A stretch of 64,000 bases of DNA from Patagioenas fasciata (taxonomy: Eukaryota; Chordata; Aves; Columbiformes; Columbidae), in NCBI RefSeq assembly GCF_037038585.1, contig NC_092525.1, forward strand, positions 24,262,867 to 24,326,866, written 5' to 3'. Below the pieces are notes generated by a model. The model was not told the DNA's origin. It did not search any database and saw only the letters and a program-made list of their open reading frames with translations. Shown in pieces: positions 1-11,543 of the stretch (position 1 is its first letter; each line of letters begins with the position of its first letter). A program made the translations under genes and the position numbers.

Positions 1-4
1 GCAC
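1..4 (+). CDS. HSD17B7: Possible last 4 bases of HSD17B7 exon 1
   Basis: Exon 2 needs two bases from exon 1 to complete its first codon. The window opens with GCAC followed by GTACCG at 5-10, which could be the donor. That would give Ser-Thr before GVG, acceptable for an SDR glycine motif, and an intron of only 79 bp (5-83). The donor is weak, so the true exon 1 may equally lie upstream of the window. Confidence 0.4.
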
Positions 5-83
5 GTACCGGCACGGGTCGCCCCGCCCCGCCCCGGCTCTCCCCAGCCCTCTCGGTGCTGTACCTGACACCGTTCCGTTGCAG

Positions 84-287
84 CGGCGTGGGACTGGCGC
101 TGTGCCAGCGGCTGCTGGAGGAGGATGGCCGCATCCATCTCTGTATCGCCTGCCGCAACGACCAGAAGAGCGAAGCCACACGAGACCTTATCCTGGCCGC
201 CCACCCTGCCGCTCAGGTCTCCACCGTGGAAGTGGACCTGGGTAACCTGGCGTCCGTCCTGCGTGTCGCCCAGGAGCTGCGCTGCAG
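84..287 (+). CDS. HSD17B7: HSD17B7 exon 2
   Basis: The acceptor is CCGTTGCAG just before 84 and the donor GTATTG starts at 288. It encodes the rest of the Rossmann glycine motif (GVGLALC), the second strand with CRN, and the helix up to AQELRCR. It enters and leaves at phase 2. Confidence 0.93.
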
Positions 288-3200
288 GTATTGGATCTCT
301 GTTCTCTGCCACACTTGACCCTCATCTGCCTGCATAGCGTTCCGATGGACCCCTCTGTCCTGCTACTCACTTCTGTGCTCTTCCCCACACAGGTTTCAGC
401 GGCTGGACTTTGTCTACCTCAATGCTGGGATCATGCCCAACCCACATGTGAACTTCAAGGCGCTTTGGCGCGGGCTCCTCACTGGGTAGGAGATACTGGG
501 GGCAGTATGGGATGCTGGCAGCATCGTGGTGGCCGAGGCATGCCTTTGTGTCCACAGCCCCAGCTTGACACAGAGCACATCCCTGTGGGGTGCATGGCCT
601 TGTGTGGGGTGGGCTTGGCAGCTGGGTGAAGTGCTGGGGTGCTCTGAGGAACCCTGCGCTTCTTCTCGTTCCCGGTGTGGGTTCCATTGCGTGCCAGTAT
701 AGGGCACCCGAAGTCTGCAGCTCCTGGTGTTGCTGTAACCCAGTTGCACAGGGAGAAGTCCAACTGCGCCTCTGGCTCAGGGTTGGGTGTTGGGGAGGCG
801 AAGTTTTCTCTTACTGGGTCTCCTTACTGTTGTTTTGGTTCCACTGTGGGTTTTCCTAGTTGTTCTCAGCTGTGGATCATGGTATTTGGTGTGGCTAGAA
901 GCTGATGCTTATTCTATAAGCATCGTTGTTGTATAAACAACATGGGGAAGTTGAGCTAGAGAGGAAAGTGATTTGTGTTGAGTCTAATACAGTGGTTGGG
1001 ATGTTGAATGTTAGACTGGTTTACTTACCCACATTAGGCTTGGCTCTAGGGCTTAGTTCCATGTTGGAGCTTGTTTTTGTTATATAAATGTGAAATGGAA
1101 AAGCAACGCTTTTTTTTTTTTTTTTTTTTAAATGGTGTTTTACTGTGGTGCTCTAGTCAGTATTGAGGCACTTGTGAATAAAGGGGCTGGGACACTCTGT
1201 AAACTTTTTCCAACCATTTTTTCATGTGTCATTAGGGCTTTTTGAGGTGTAAAGTAGGGAGTCTGTATGGAGCCTGTGAGGTGGGGGATTCTCCTGAAGG
1301 GCTGAAGCCGGGCACATTAGATGTCTACTGGCAATGTTCCTGCCTAACTCCTGTCTTTGGCTTCCAGGAAGCTGCTTCACATGCTGACCACTGCGGAGGG
1401 CGTAATGACCCAGACGGACAGGCTTAATGGAGATGGACTGCAGGAGGTGTTTGCTACCAACCTGTTTGGACACTTTATCCTGGTAAGGCTGCATTTGAAG
1501 ATTGAGCCCTTGGTCTGGTGGTTGATGTGGGTAGAGATGGGTACAGGTAGGACTGATTAATCAGTTCCGTCATCCTGGTTTGGATGCTGACGCAGGCTGC
1601 AGCCTGATGGGTGAGGAATGATAAGGCAAAAGTCTCGAGTTTTGTTAAAATAGCAATAAATGGTGATAGCTGTTGCAAGGGATAATACAATCTTGAGGTT
1701 ACTCTAGTTAGTGAATAGAGGTAAACCGTTCTCTTTGTCCAGGGTGAATGCCAAGACTTGGCTGTATTAAATTCTGAGGTGTTTAACTGAGATGTGCAAG
1801 AGAATAGTGGCTGCTTGTAAATGCTCCTGGTGGACCTTGGGCTGAAGTTCTTCTACCTGAGCAGCAGCTGCTTCTGGCTAGTTTAGTGAAGATTAGCCAA
1901 GACTAGGAAAGCTTTTAAGAACTGTAAAGCTATACTGTAAGGCTTCAAAATTACTGTGTTAACTTGTTTAACAATTCTTTTGCAGGTTCGTCAGCTTGAG
2001 TCTCTACTCTGTGGTAACGAAAAGCCTTCGCGACTCATCTGGACATCTTCCAGCAATGCCAGGGAATCTGCCTTCAGCCTCTCTGACTATCAGCATGCCA
2101 AAGGGCAGGAATCATACAGTTCTTCTAAGTATGCTACTGACCTGACGAGTGTGGTTTTGAACAGGAAATTTAATAACCAGGTAACGATGGGGTTTGTACT
2201 TGTAAAAAACCTAATGAGCTCCTACTATTTATAATTATCATTATGTTGTTGTTACCTAGTTGCATTCGTTTGAAGCAATCTGATGTGTTCGTTAATGCAC
2301 TAAACACAGCCGAGGGTGAACTGGTGGTGCAGGTGGTGGAGAAGCTGCCAGAGAAATTGCTCCTGGGGTCCTTGGCCATGTGTTTTAGCTGAAAGCAGAA
2401 GTTCTTAGCAGTGATCCCTACCTTGCAAGCTCTAGCTGTCCCTTTAGACCAAAGAATTGGCCTTAAAGGGCAAAGAGCTGCTGCTTTCAGGTGTACCGGC
2501 CTACCAGAACAGGGGTGCTCAGGCAGCTTTGCCTGCAAGTACTTGAGGTGCAGGCTCTGCTCTCTCTCCTGGTGGCTCCATGCTGGTGCTCAAGCTTTCC
2601 ATGCTATGATGTATGAGCGACCCACCTTCCCCATCATGGGGGACTGACGGATTTCATTGACAAATGGCAACCCCAGTCCCATTATAGTGATTACACTCTT
2701 GAAATACTTCATGAGAAAATAGTTTAGTCTTAGAAGGTTCAAGTCTTGTCTCCTAAATGTGAGGTAGCCTTTGATCTGAGCAGGCTGTAATCTGTGGAGC
2801 GACTGCTATTGCTGCTGAGCCGCATGTAGACTGCAAAGTGAAGTTGAGATGTGTTGGGAGGCTGTAACTGCTGTCTTGTGAACTTCTAATGGGCACAGAT
2901 TAGACATAAACATCTCCAAATTGGGACCTCTCAGAAAGTACTACATCTAATCACTGTCTGCTTCTGGTAATTTTAGAGAGGAAAGCATCTGCTATTACCT
3001 CATCTCTATACTCACCTTCATTTTCTTGCTGACAAGTACTTGGAGGGAAGGGATATCATCCGTTCATGAAGTAATTATTGTATATTTGCAAACTGACTCA
3101 GTTTCCTCTCTCCAGGGTCTGTATTCCAGTGTCGTTTGTCCTGGTCTCGTTATGTCTAATATGACATACAGAATTTTGCCGGTTTTCCTGTGGAAGCTGC

Positions 3201-5413
3201 TAATGCCCATTATGTGGTTGGTAAGTGGAACTCCTGGCTAGTCGGGGGAGTTTTGGGTTGAGATCACTTGCAGTGAAGTGCATCACTGTGGAGCTATGTG
3301 CAGTGTGCTTCTGGCTCCTTGCTCTTCCTTCTGTTGGACTGGTCAGGCCAGCCCCTATGCAGAACATCCCTTTGGTACCCTGAGGCCACAATTTCCAAGC
3401 TGAGTTCCTTTTGCCCACCAGAGCGCTGGAAAGGCACCATACACAGAGCCAGTGTTCAGCCCTTCAGTTGTAGCAGTGTTTGTCAGGGCTGCCCTTAGAA
3501 AGTTTGCCAGCCTGTTGTGGGCTTGTAAATTCCAGTCACTGTGGTGGCAGCAGAGCTCAGGACAAATGTGTCCCCTGTGCACTGAAATGCTGTTTGTCCC
3601 TACAAAATGCTGTTTGTCCCCTCTGTGCTTTTCAGTGTTTTTATTTCCATTACTCTGGAAAGCAAAGCCTCCTGCTCTCTATTGCCTCTTCCCCTGCTTT
3701 CCCAAAACTTCGCTTGCCTTTCTTCTGCTAGGGTTCAGCTTTTCAGGTTCCCTACAGCTCTGTCCCTGAAGGCTGACAGCTCTGAGCTTTGGTGCTGGCA
3801 CTGCAAGGTTGGCCTTTCTGCTGAAGCTGCCCCAGGTCCTGACAGGTCACGTTTCTCCTGGCTGAGGAGAGGTGGTGCCTTCTCACATGTCCTCAGCACC
3901 AGCAGTGTTGCAGACCTGCTCTGCCTGATGTGCTCTAGAGACCATTCAAGAAGAGGTGCCAGCGAGGCATTTGTGTGGCCTGTGGCCTCTTGCTCTGTGG
4001 GGGCATGGAGCAAGGCTTGCTGGTGGGTGACCCCAGAGACCAGAGTTTGTGGTGATAAAACTTTAGTTGTAAGTGTGTGGTGTTACCTGCAGTCAACTTT
4101 AAGAAGCATTTCTGCCTCTGGTAGATGATCTGTCTGCAGAGAGCTTGCCAAAGAAACCATGGGCCAAAATACAGGTTCTGTCATGTGCTTCTTTTCCACT
4201 CAGATCCGCTTTTTTGCCAAAACGTACACTCTGACACCGCATAATGGAGCAGAAGCTCATGTAAGTAGTTCACAACTTGATTTAAATATTCCCTCCTTCT
4301 GGGTAGATCTTCCAGAGTCTGCTGGTATGAACAAAGAGCCTCTCAGCAAGGCATGTGGGTGGGTGCTGTGTTTCACCCCTGAAGGGCACACAGCAGTGAG
4401 TGCTGGGGAAGCAGCTGTGACCAGGGCTGATCTGCCAAGGTGATGCTTTATGCCCTTCATCAGATGCTCATAAAATAACCAACCTCCCATCTCAGGTGGG
4501 GATAACACTGCTCTCCCTGTTGGCAGTCAAGCTGCTGTAGACATGCAGGCACAGGGAGGAGGTGAGTAATGCAGGGTGGTAAGCACAGCCGTGAGTGTGT
4601 TTAGCTGTGTTGTACTGCTTTAGTGGTTTAGCACTGGGGCATAAACATGGTTTTACTTTTGACTCAGGTAGGTCACAGCTGAGGGGAGCCAGCTGAGACC
4701 TTTTTCTCTGGATATCAAGTCTTTTTTCTGCTTGGTGAAAGGTCCTGTTGGGTGTTCTCCCGTGTCCATAGGCAGTCAGGTCCTTGGCTGCAGGCTCAGT
4801 TAGGACTGTGTGTGCAAGTCTCATACACATTTGTGCTGTTCTTCCCAGGTGTGGCTGTTCAAACAGAAGCCAGAGAGCCTGGATGCTCTTGTCAAGTACC
4901 ACAGCTGTACTTCTGGACTAGGGAAGAACTATGTGGAGCCCAGAAAGGTAAATGGAGCAGCAACCTCCTGCTGTGGGGGACTTGGCTGGGATCTGCCATC
5001 TGCCTTGCATGGAATCGTTGGTGCCAAGGGTGTCCTGTGGCTGGAGGGGAAACAAGATGGTGTTGAATACTGATGTGGGGTTATTTGTGAGGCTTACTGG
5101 AGTAACTCAGGCTGGAGTCGGGAAGGCAATGGAAACAATGCACAGAACGGGATCAGTGTGTGATGATGCTTTCCGAAAATGTGTCCTGGTGATAGATGCC
5201 TTTGGCTTCCTCTCTGTGGATGTGGAAGTTCTGGAGATGCACCCAGCTTTCCTCAGCATCTGTGCTGGCTGCCACCAAGGTGATGGTCTCACAGTACTTG
5301 TTCTTAATGTCTTCCAGATGGATGTGGATGAAGAAACTGCTGAGAAATTTTACCAAAAGTTGTTGGAACTGGAGAAGGAGACTCTAGAGAAATACAGTGA
5401 TCTCCTAGATTAA
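84..5413 (+). CDS. HSD17B7: HSD17B7, 3-keto-steroid reductase / 17-beta-hydroxysteroid dehydrogenase 7 (exons 2-9; gene starts at or before left edge)
   Basis: This is a short-chain dehydrogenase/reductase. By family knowledge it reduces the 3-keto group of zymosterone-type intermediates in cholesterol synthesis and estrone to estradiol, at the ER membrane with NADPH. The coding parts are 84-287, 393-485, 1368-1482, 1986-2180, 3116-3220, 4204-4260, 4849-4947 and 5318-5413 (964 nt). All junctions are GT/AG and the frame stays open throughout. Visible SDR signs are the end of the cofactor glycine motif (GVGLA), the NAG motif (LNAGIMPNP), the serine region (IWTSSS) and the catalytic Tyr-x-x-x-Lys (YSSSK). 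A hydrophobic stretch ([15 protein letters not shown]) in exon 6 may hold the membrane contact. The C-terminus (ending YSDLLD) is slightly shorter than in the mammalian protein. The first exon, with the start codon, is missing or present only as a few bases. Confidence 0.96.
393..485 (+). CDS. HSD17B7: HSD17B7 exon 3
   Basis: The acceptor is CCCCACACAG ending at 392 and the donor GTAGGA starts at 486. It encodes [20 protein letters not shown] and onward, including the NAG motif that stabilises the central sheet of classical SDRs. Confidence 0.93.
1368..1482 (+). CDS. HSD17B7: HSD17B7 exon 4
   Basis: The acceptor is GGCTTCCAG ending at 1367 and the donor GTAAGG starts at 1483. It encodes [10 protein letters not shown] through [17 protein letters not shown], the conserved helix that lines the cofactor pocket and dimer face in this family. 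Confidence 0.94.
1986..2180 (+). CDS. HSD17B7: HSD17B7 exon 5 (catalytic Tyr/Lys)
   Basis: The acceptor is TTTTGCAG ending at 1985 and the donor GTAACG starts at 2181. It has 65 codons in phase 0. It holds the active-site serine region (SRLIWTSSS) and the catalytic YSSSK (Tyr-x-x-x-Lys). Confidence 0.95.
3116..3220 (+). CDS. HSD17B7: HSD17B7 exon 6
   Basis: The acceptor is CTCTCTCCAG ending at 3115 and the donor GTAAGT starts at 3221. It has 35 codons with the post-catalytic VVCPG motif and then a hydrophobic segment ([14 protein letters not shown]) that may anchor the protein to the ER membrane. Confidence 0.93.
4204..4260 (+). CDS. HSD17B7: HSD17B7 exon 7
   Basis: A 57-bp exon with acceptor TTCCACTCAG ending at 4203 and donor GTAAGT at 4261. 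It encodes [19 protein letters not shown], which matches the conserved TLTPxNGxEA segment of HSD17B7. Confidence 0.93.
4849..4947 (+). CDS. HSD17B7: HSD17B7 exon 8
   Basis: The acceptor is CTTCCCAG ending at 4848 and the donor GTAAAT starts at 4948. It has 33 codons reading [17 protein letters not shown] and onward to YVEPRK. Confidence 0.93.
5318..5413 (+). CDS. HSD17B7: HSD17B7 exon 9, coding part with stop
   Basis: The acceptor is GTCTTCCAG ending at 5317. It encodes [20 protein letters not shown] and a short tail to TAA at 5411-5413. The C-terminal tail is about nine residues shorter than I expect for mammalian HSD17B7. Confidence 0.94.
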   Translation: MDVDEETAEKFYQKLLELEKETLEKYSDLLD

Positions 5414-6225
5414 GTAAAGCCAGTCTCCATGGGATAACAGCCTCATTTCAGTAACATGGGCTTTCTTCATTCTGGTGCTACTCGCGATGCCTGTGGTTCT
5501 ACAGGCACATGACTTCAGACCCAATCTTCCTTCTCAACAGAACGTGAACAGTTCCTGAACATGGAATTGTGAAAACTGAAGAGAAATACTTAGTCTTTTG
5601 GTATGGGATTTTTTTTTTTGGTAGAACAGTGGAGACCTGAAGTAGATGGAGACTGTCTTAATACAGGTGCAAAACAGTGTTTTGCGAAACCATGACTGAA
5701 CTGTGTGTGGTTCAGGAACAGCCTCAAAATGTGTGGTTTAAATCTGGCTTAGTGCAGGAAAGGCAACAGTCTGGGGTGCTGCCCTGCACCTTGGCTCTAC
5801 CAGTCTTTCTAGATGGCTTGAATGTGGCTGATCCTGAAGTACTTGAAGACTCATGTTCAGAAGAGCTGCTCTTCGTTTGTACACCAAAGCTGGGGCCAGC
5901 TTTCCAGATGTGCTCAACAAGATTGAACTTGACTGGAAGTCAGGCTCTGCACAATGTCTGAAGCCAAGCTCCTGAAGAGCTGGCCTGAGCAGTGCAATGT
6001 GTTTTTTTGTCCTATCTAACCAGACTGAAACTGTTGATGTTAACCTGGGCTCAGGACTAGTCTACTCTGTAGTGAGAGTAAGAGGTTACCATGTTGTTTT
6101 ATCTATTTAACTCTTTTTATACGAATTTCCTGTACCAAGTATTCTTCCTGTTGTCTGTCTGGGGAACTTCACCAAGTACCTGGTGTACTTCAAATGCTGC
6201 AATGAATAAATGACTGGAACTGAGT
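5414..6225 (+). other. HSD17B7: HSD17B7 3'UTR
   Basis: Non-coding continuation of exon 9 from the stop codon to just past a canonical poly(A) signal. The exact cleavage site is inferred. Confidence 0.7.
6205..6210 (+). promoter_or_regulatory. HSD17B7: AATAAA poly(A) signal of HSD17B7
   Basis: AATAAA lies about 0.8 kb after the HSD17B7 stop codon and is followed within about 30 bases by GT-rich sequence. It is the first canonical signal after the stop. Confidence 0.7.
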
Positions 6226-9200
6226 TGACCTTGCTGCAGTGGTGTTTTCACTCCAGTAGCTGTCTGGCTTGCACTGGGAGGGCTGGAAGTGAGGTTGGTT
6301 TCTGTTGCCTTGCACAATGAGCCTGCACATGCTTGGGACGTATGGGGTCTCTTCTGTCATAGGAAAGCTGTTCACCACCTGTTTGGGCTCACTTCTCATT
6401 CCTTCTGGTTAATGAAAGATATGAGTGACTTCTGACTTCAGTGTGGTTTTGTGTGTTGAGCACATGTGGGTGCTTGAGACTGTTTCCCAGCCTCAGGCAC
6501 TTCAGAGATGCTGATGTCTCTGGTGCTTGCTCACCCTGGTGTGTCATGGAATTACTAATTTAATGCTCCCTGGTAAGAAAGGGCTGCACTGTGTGCCCGG
6601 GTGCTCCCCTGGAGCCTGGCAAGGGCTGAGGAAGTTGGGAGGGTGGCCATGCCACCCAGCCCTGTCACTCTGACCCCAAAGCCAGAGGTACCTGGTCACT
6701 CCTTGCCCTACTCTGTTGCTGCCTCTGTCTCACGTTATCTCTGGGGTGAGGTAAATTAAATAGCAAATGTTACTCAGACCAGTGTCTGACACAAGGCTTG
6801 CTAAAAGGAGTGCAACATGCTGGGAGATGGGAAGGATGGGGCTCCTACACCGAGCTGGTCACCGGTGTTGTCTTGTGCTGGCCCTGTAGCTGCAGCAGTC
6901 CAGGGGTTTGAAGGCAGTAAGGTCTGGGGGTGCTAGAAGAGGTAGCTTTGAATAAGCCAGTATAGTTAGGAAAATCAAATGTTTTCTGGTATATGAATTT
7001 GTTTTAGTGGGTTGGTGGTGTGGGGATTTTTTTGGCTTGTGGTGGTGTTCTGTGTTTTCTGCATGTGTGTGTGTGTATTTTGTTTTATCTTCTAAAGCCT
7101 GGAACAAAGTGGCAGATTTCTAGGATGGACAGAGATTGATCACAGGTAGGACCTTTGAGGTTTTGTTGTTTGTTTGAGTGAAGGTTTTTTTCTCTTTTTA
7201 TTTTTTGGGCTTGTTGTTGTTTTTCGTTTGATTTTTTGTTTTTCCTCAAGTGTGTGCCTATGGGCTGAACTTGAGCACTTACTGGGGAAGTTTTGCCTGA
7301 TGGGATGGGGTGAGTGCTTTTTGCCTATGGAGCATGCAGAGGATGGTGAGGGGGAAGGACATGTGATGTACCACCACCAGTCTTTGTTATCCATGACATT
7401 GGTGTTAAGTATGAATGGGCTTCTGGGCTCATCCTAAAAGCACTCTGTAGCTCTCTCTTGAGAATTTGGGGTTCAGGGTTAGAGAATGTGTTTCTGTTCT
7501 GTTGTGTCTGAGCTCAGCCTGTTCATGGTTTAGTTTCACCTTGGTTGCTGTGAAGGCACCTGGTGCACCAAGATGTATGTTACATCGTGGGAGACGCAAG
7601 TGTAGGATTTAGAAGTTGTGGGAGATCTGCTGCAGCATGTGGTTGTGGTTGGTGTGAATGCAAAGTGGCTTTTGGAGATGCCTAGCTCAGCTACCTGCTC
7701 AAAGAGAGTTGTATGAAGAAGAAGCAAAAGGCACTAAAGCACCAGCTGAGCCCTGGAGAGATGGGACAACCTGGAAAGACAGCATAAAGCTTGTGGTTTC
7801 CTATGAGTTTGGTGCTGCATGGAGCTGGAGATGCACAATCAGCCCAGGTGTCTCCAGAAGATTGCTCTTCAGTTGTAGAAGGTGCTCTGGTGTCCTATAG
7901 CACTTATTGCAGTACTCCACTGCTCTATAGAGGTTTCTGCCTGCTTTTGTGACCCCAGGTGTCATTGTCTATGCTCTTCTGTGGAAGGAAACTTGGCTGT
8001 GCTGAACCTCACCTTCTGCTCCTCTCCTCCATGTGAGAAGCTGGATGTCTTTGCATCCAAAGGATGAGACTGTTCTGTGGGATGGGAACTCTCAAAACCT
8101 CTCAAATTTCATCTTTTGCAAAGATGAAGCACAGATAGGACCTGGTGCCTTGAAATGGAGGGTGACTCAGTTGTTTGTTGCCCTCTGTGAGCTTTGCCCT
8201 GTGAATCCAGCCCAAGGGGTGCTGTGGCACCTGTTTTGGCTGCCCACCAGACAGGTGACTCTGAGCAGAGCTGGCTGATGCTCTGGAGCTGCTGGTCTGC
8301 AGGGAGGGACGTCTCCTTGTGCTCTGCTCTTGGCTAACAGACACCTCTGCATGGATCTTAATCCCTTTCAGCCAGCGGGCACATCCAAGCATGAAATCAG
8401 TAATGGAGAAACAACTGTCTCAAAGAGAGCAGGTAGATACCTGCATCTGTTGACCTCTTCCCAGTGTGCTTCTGTCCCCACGTATTTGCTTGCTGAGGTA
8501 GTGGAGACACCGCTGATGCCATTCCAAGAGCCAGGTGCCTCTGTTGAGGTTGTGCACGTGGAGCTGCCGAACCCTTTACACAATGAAAACAGGTCCTGCC
8601 TGGAGCACGGGGCTCGTGGCAGTGCCGGGGGTGATGCAGGGCGCTGAGACATGCCAGGCATATGATGGAGGAAGAGCCACAGCAGCAGCTCTGAGTCAGT
8701 GCTAAGTCAGGAGCTTTCTGCTTCCCATCCTCAGACACGGAGCTTTCCAGAGATGCTCTGGGTCAGGTCTTGAACGTGAAAATTTGCCGCGGTTGCTCCA
8801 TGATGTCCTGCACAATCAGGCTGTGCAATCTAATATCTGATCATCTTGCCTCATGACCAAGTCACTGGTTTCTTATCTTCATGGACAAGCATGTTGCCCT
8901 GCTTCAGACACAGCCCAAGTCCTCCGTTGCTCAGTTGGCTTCTAGCTATGTAGGGCAGGGATAATAGGAGCGTGGGTGGGAGCTGCAGCCCAAGCTGTGG
9001 CCAAGGGAGGAGAAAGCTCGAGACTGGTGTGGCAGGGCTGAAATCCCCATGGCTGGGCGACCTTTGCCTCTCTAAGAGGACAAGCCAACAGGATTGAAAT
9101 AAACAAGAAGGACTTCTGTAAACAGAGGTGGGAGTGATACAACCAGCTTGTGTTGAAACATCCAGGCTTAACATCTGAACAGCAGCTTTGAGGTTAAGCA

Positions 9201-11187
9201 TGCTCAGAGGGATTGGTGGGAGAGCAGAGACATAGCTCTGAAGAGCTGGGTGAGAAATGTGGAGTGGAAAAACCTCTGGGAGTGTTGCAGAAGTGTGACA
9301 TGTCTGTCTGGCAGGGAAGAGCCAAGGGGGACTTGGATTCAAATGGGTTTCACTGGGAATGGGCAAATTGTAGAGCCCTAGGAAGTTTTTTGGCTGAGAG
9401 GGAGCTCTCACACCAGCTCTGGCCCTCCAGCCAGCCCTGCTCTGAGCAGGGATGTGTCCAGGTGGGGATGAAGACCCCACAGCTTCCTAGGGCTGCTCCT
9501 GCACACCACCCTGCTTGGCAGCTTCCCGGGAAGAGTAAGGCTGAATGGTTTGAAGGGTGAGATGTTGGAGGCTCAGGGCAGACATATGCCACATGGCCAA
9601 GAGAATGGGAAAGCCCCAAGAGAGACAAGACCACCTGCAGGGTTAGGAAGGCTTTTCAGTGTTGCTTTGAGAAGTACAGAGCTGTGCCTGAAGGAGAAAC
9701 CTCGAGGGGAACTGGTGGATTAGTTCAGGAGCAGCCTGTGAGAAGAATCAGAATGAGTAGTAAATCCTTTATCCTACCTCATCAATAGATGCTTTGGTGT
9801 AAGAGCAGAGCTTGGAGAGGCTGCAGTGTTGTAATCAACATTTTGGCCTCAGTGAGAGGAGTCTGGGAAGGTTGCCCTACCAGAAACCCTCTTGTAAACA
9901 CAAGGATTTGTACCTAACCCAAGTGCAAGCAGGGGAGGCTGCAGGGCAGGCAGATAGATGAACAGGCCTGGATGGCATTCATCTTAAGGCAAAATAGCCA
10001 AACAGATTGCTCTGCAGTCATTTCTTCCTTAAAACTGCCTCAAGCAAAGCAAATGGGAGGAGGTGGCTGGATAGCCTGCCCGGGGTGAAGCTGTGCAAGG
10101 TCCTGTGTGCAGGTGTGGGATACTCTTTCTTGAAAGAGAAGCTAATAAAGACAAGGATGACCTAAGTGTGCATTGGCAAGGCACAACTTCAGTCTTGCCC
10201 TGCTCTTTGTTTCTGTCTGTCTCAGCAGGACCTTGGCTAAGTTCAGTTTGGTTCAGTGTACATCTGCCTGCCAGAGTCCTCTGGAGGAACCTGTGTGTTC
10301 TGCTCAGGAGACCTAGGAATGGTCACCCCCTGCTCAGGTACTCCTAAGACTAACCTCTGAAGTAGCCCCATGAGTCACTGTGGTCTGCACCTCTCTGGGA
10401 AGCGCAATGAATGCGCAGTGATATCTCGTGTCTGTGTCATCTCAATAGATGGTGATTCATCCTTGGTGAGCCAGCAAAAGCCAGACCTGCTGAGATGGTT
10501 TCTGTAAGTAACTTCCAAGCCGTGGCATGTGGAGGCTGCAGGGATGCTGCTCAATGCCTGTCAGCCCCGCAGAGTCCAGGGGCATGTGCTGCATGGTTTC
10601 TGGGCACCAGGGATTTATTAATGGCCTTAAAATGCAGTAATACCACTCAGGAGAAGAGCAGATCCGCATACTACTTAGCCACATTCTGCCTGGAGGCAAA
10701 TGCCACAGCTCGGGGGTCAGAAGACCTGCACCACATCCCTGCTTTGAATTCTCTGGATACCTCTCAGCAAATCATGGCTTCTTTGCCTTGGGCAGCTCTT
10801 GGGTTGACTCAAGCTCTTCCTGCTGTGCCCAGCAGCTGCCCAACCAGTTCATGATAGGCATCCTTGTCTGGAGGGGGTTGTGTTGTCACCTGGCTCTAGG
10901 CTGTGTGGATGGGAGTTGGTAGAATGTGCTCGGGACACCACTTGGGTCCATGAAATAGCAGAGGTGTTGGAGAACAGAAAGGGCTGGAGGCCAGCCGTGA
11001 GGGTGGTTCCATCTCTGGGCCATCTGCCAGGCAGTGGCAGAGATTGAGGTCAGTGAAGTTAGGAAGAGGAGGCTGTAGCAAGCACATTTTCTCATGTTTA
11101 GCCTAGAAGGGAACACCAGATCTAAGGTTGGAGAAGTCAGATTGGTGAGGGTAATGGTCAGTTTAGGCATTTCTCTGTATACAAGCA
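6226..11187. other. Intergenic region without recognisable gene
   Basis: About 5 kb between the HSD17B7 poly(A) signal and the retrovirus. Open frames here are short or compositionally driven and match no family I know. A T/G-rich low-complexity patch lies at about 6985-7250, with a short (GT)n run near 7062-7076. I see no CR1 piece, tRNA or CpG island. Confidence 0.7.
6985..7250. repeat. T/G-rich low-complexity patch
   Basis: This stretch is made mostly of T runs broken by G (GTTTG, TTGTTG, TTTTTT). It includes a short GTGTGTGTGT run and has no coding signal. Confidence 0.6.
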
Positions 11188-11193
11188 GTGAGT
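11188..11193. repeat. Target-site duplication, left copy (GTGAGT)
   Basis: Six bases directly before the 3' LTR, identical to 17023-17028 after the 5' LTR. Six bases is the usual size for alpha- and betaretroviral integrases. Confidence 0.93.
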
Positions 11194-11529
11194 TGTTGGA
11201 ACGATAAAGGACTCAGCACTCCGATTCAATGTGAATCACGCCAAAGCCATTTATTACAGAAACATGTCTCCTTATATACGCAACTATTCTCTAATCACGA
11301 ATCCACGCTCCAAGCACGGATTCGCTAAATGAGTATCATGGGCAGTCCACACGCTGGAGCCCCACCGATGATAGGTCCGACGACTCACGCCATGCTGAGG
11401 CCCTGTTAGTGAAGAAACGCCCCTCTTTCTCACAGCAGATTCTGTTCTCAGCTTCTCAAAGTGGCCTTGAGATTCCTTTGGGCCTGACTAATTCAACAAC
11501 ATATCTCCTTCTAACGAAACCCCTTCACA
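11194..11529 (-). repeat. 3' LTR of the retrovirus (336 bp)
   Basis: It is bounded by TG...CA and appears identical to 16687-17022. Read on the - strand it has a TATA-like element (revcomp of 11272-11278) and an AATAAA poly(A) signal (revcomp of 11250-11255), in the order expected for U3 then R. Confidence 0.95.
11250..11255 (-). terminator. AATAAA poly(A) signal in 3' LTR
   Basis: TTTATT on the + strand is AATAAA on the proviral strand. It would direct 3' end formation of proviral RNA. The same hexamer occurs in the 5' LTR at 16743-16748. Confidence 0.65.
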
Positions 11530-11543
11530 ATTCCCCCTTTTTG
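11530..11543 (-). other. Polypurine tract
   Basis: On the - strand AAAAAGGGGGAAT immediately precedes the 3' LTR. It is the expected plus-strand primer of reverse transcription and is uninterrupted. Confidence 0.85.

Larger units (their letters stand above)
288..5317 (+). other. HSD17B7 introns 2-8
   Basis: The introns are 288-392, 486-1367, 1483-1985, 2181-3115, 3221-4203, 4261-4848 and 4948-5317. All are short (105 to 983 bp), as usual in birds. I see no further gene or mobile element in them. A run of 20 T at 1110-1129 is the only strong low-complexity sequence. Confidence 0.85.

Noticed and set aside
1110-1129. T20 run as a processed-pseudogene tail
   Set aside because: There is no mRNA-like sequence or target duplication beside it within HSD17B7 intron 3. 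It is treated as a simple repeat.
8851-9480. - strand open frame of 209 codons in the intergenic region
   Set aside because: No domain, no paralogue I recognise, no promoter or splice context. It is rich in Pro/Ser/Leu, as expected from GC-skewed random sequence.
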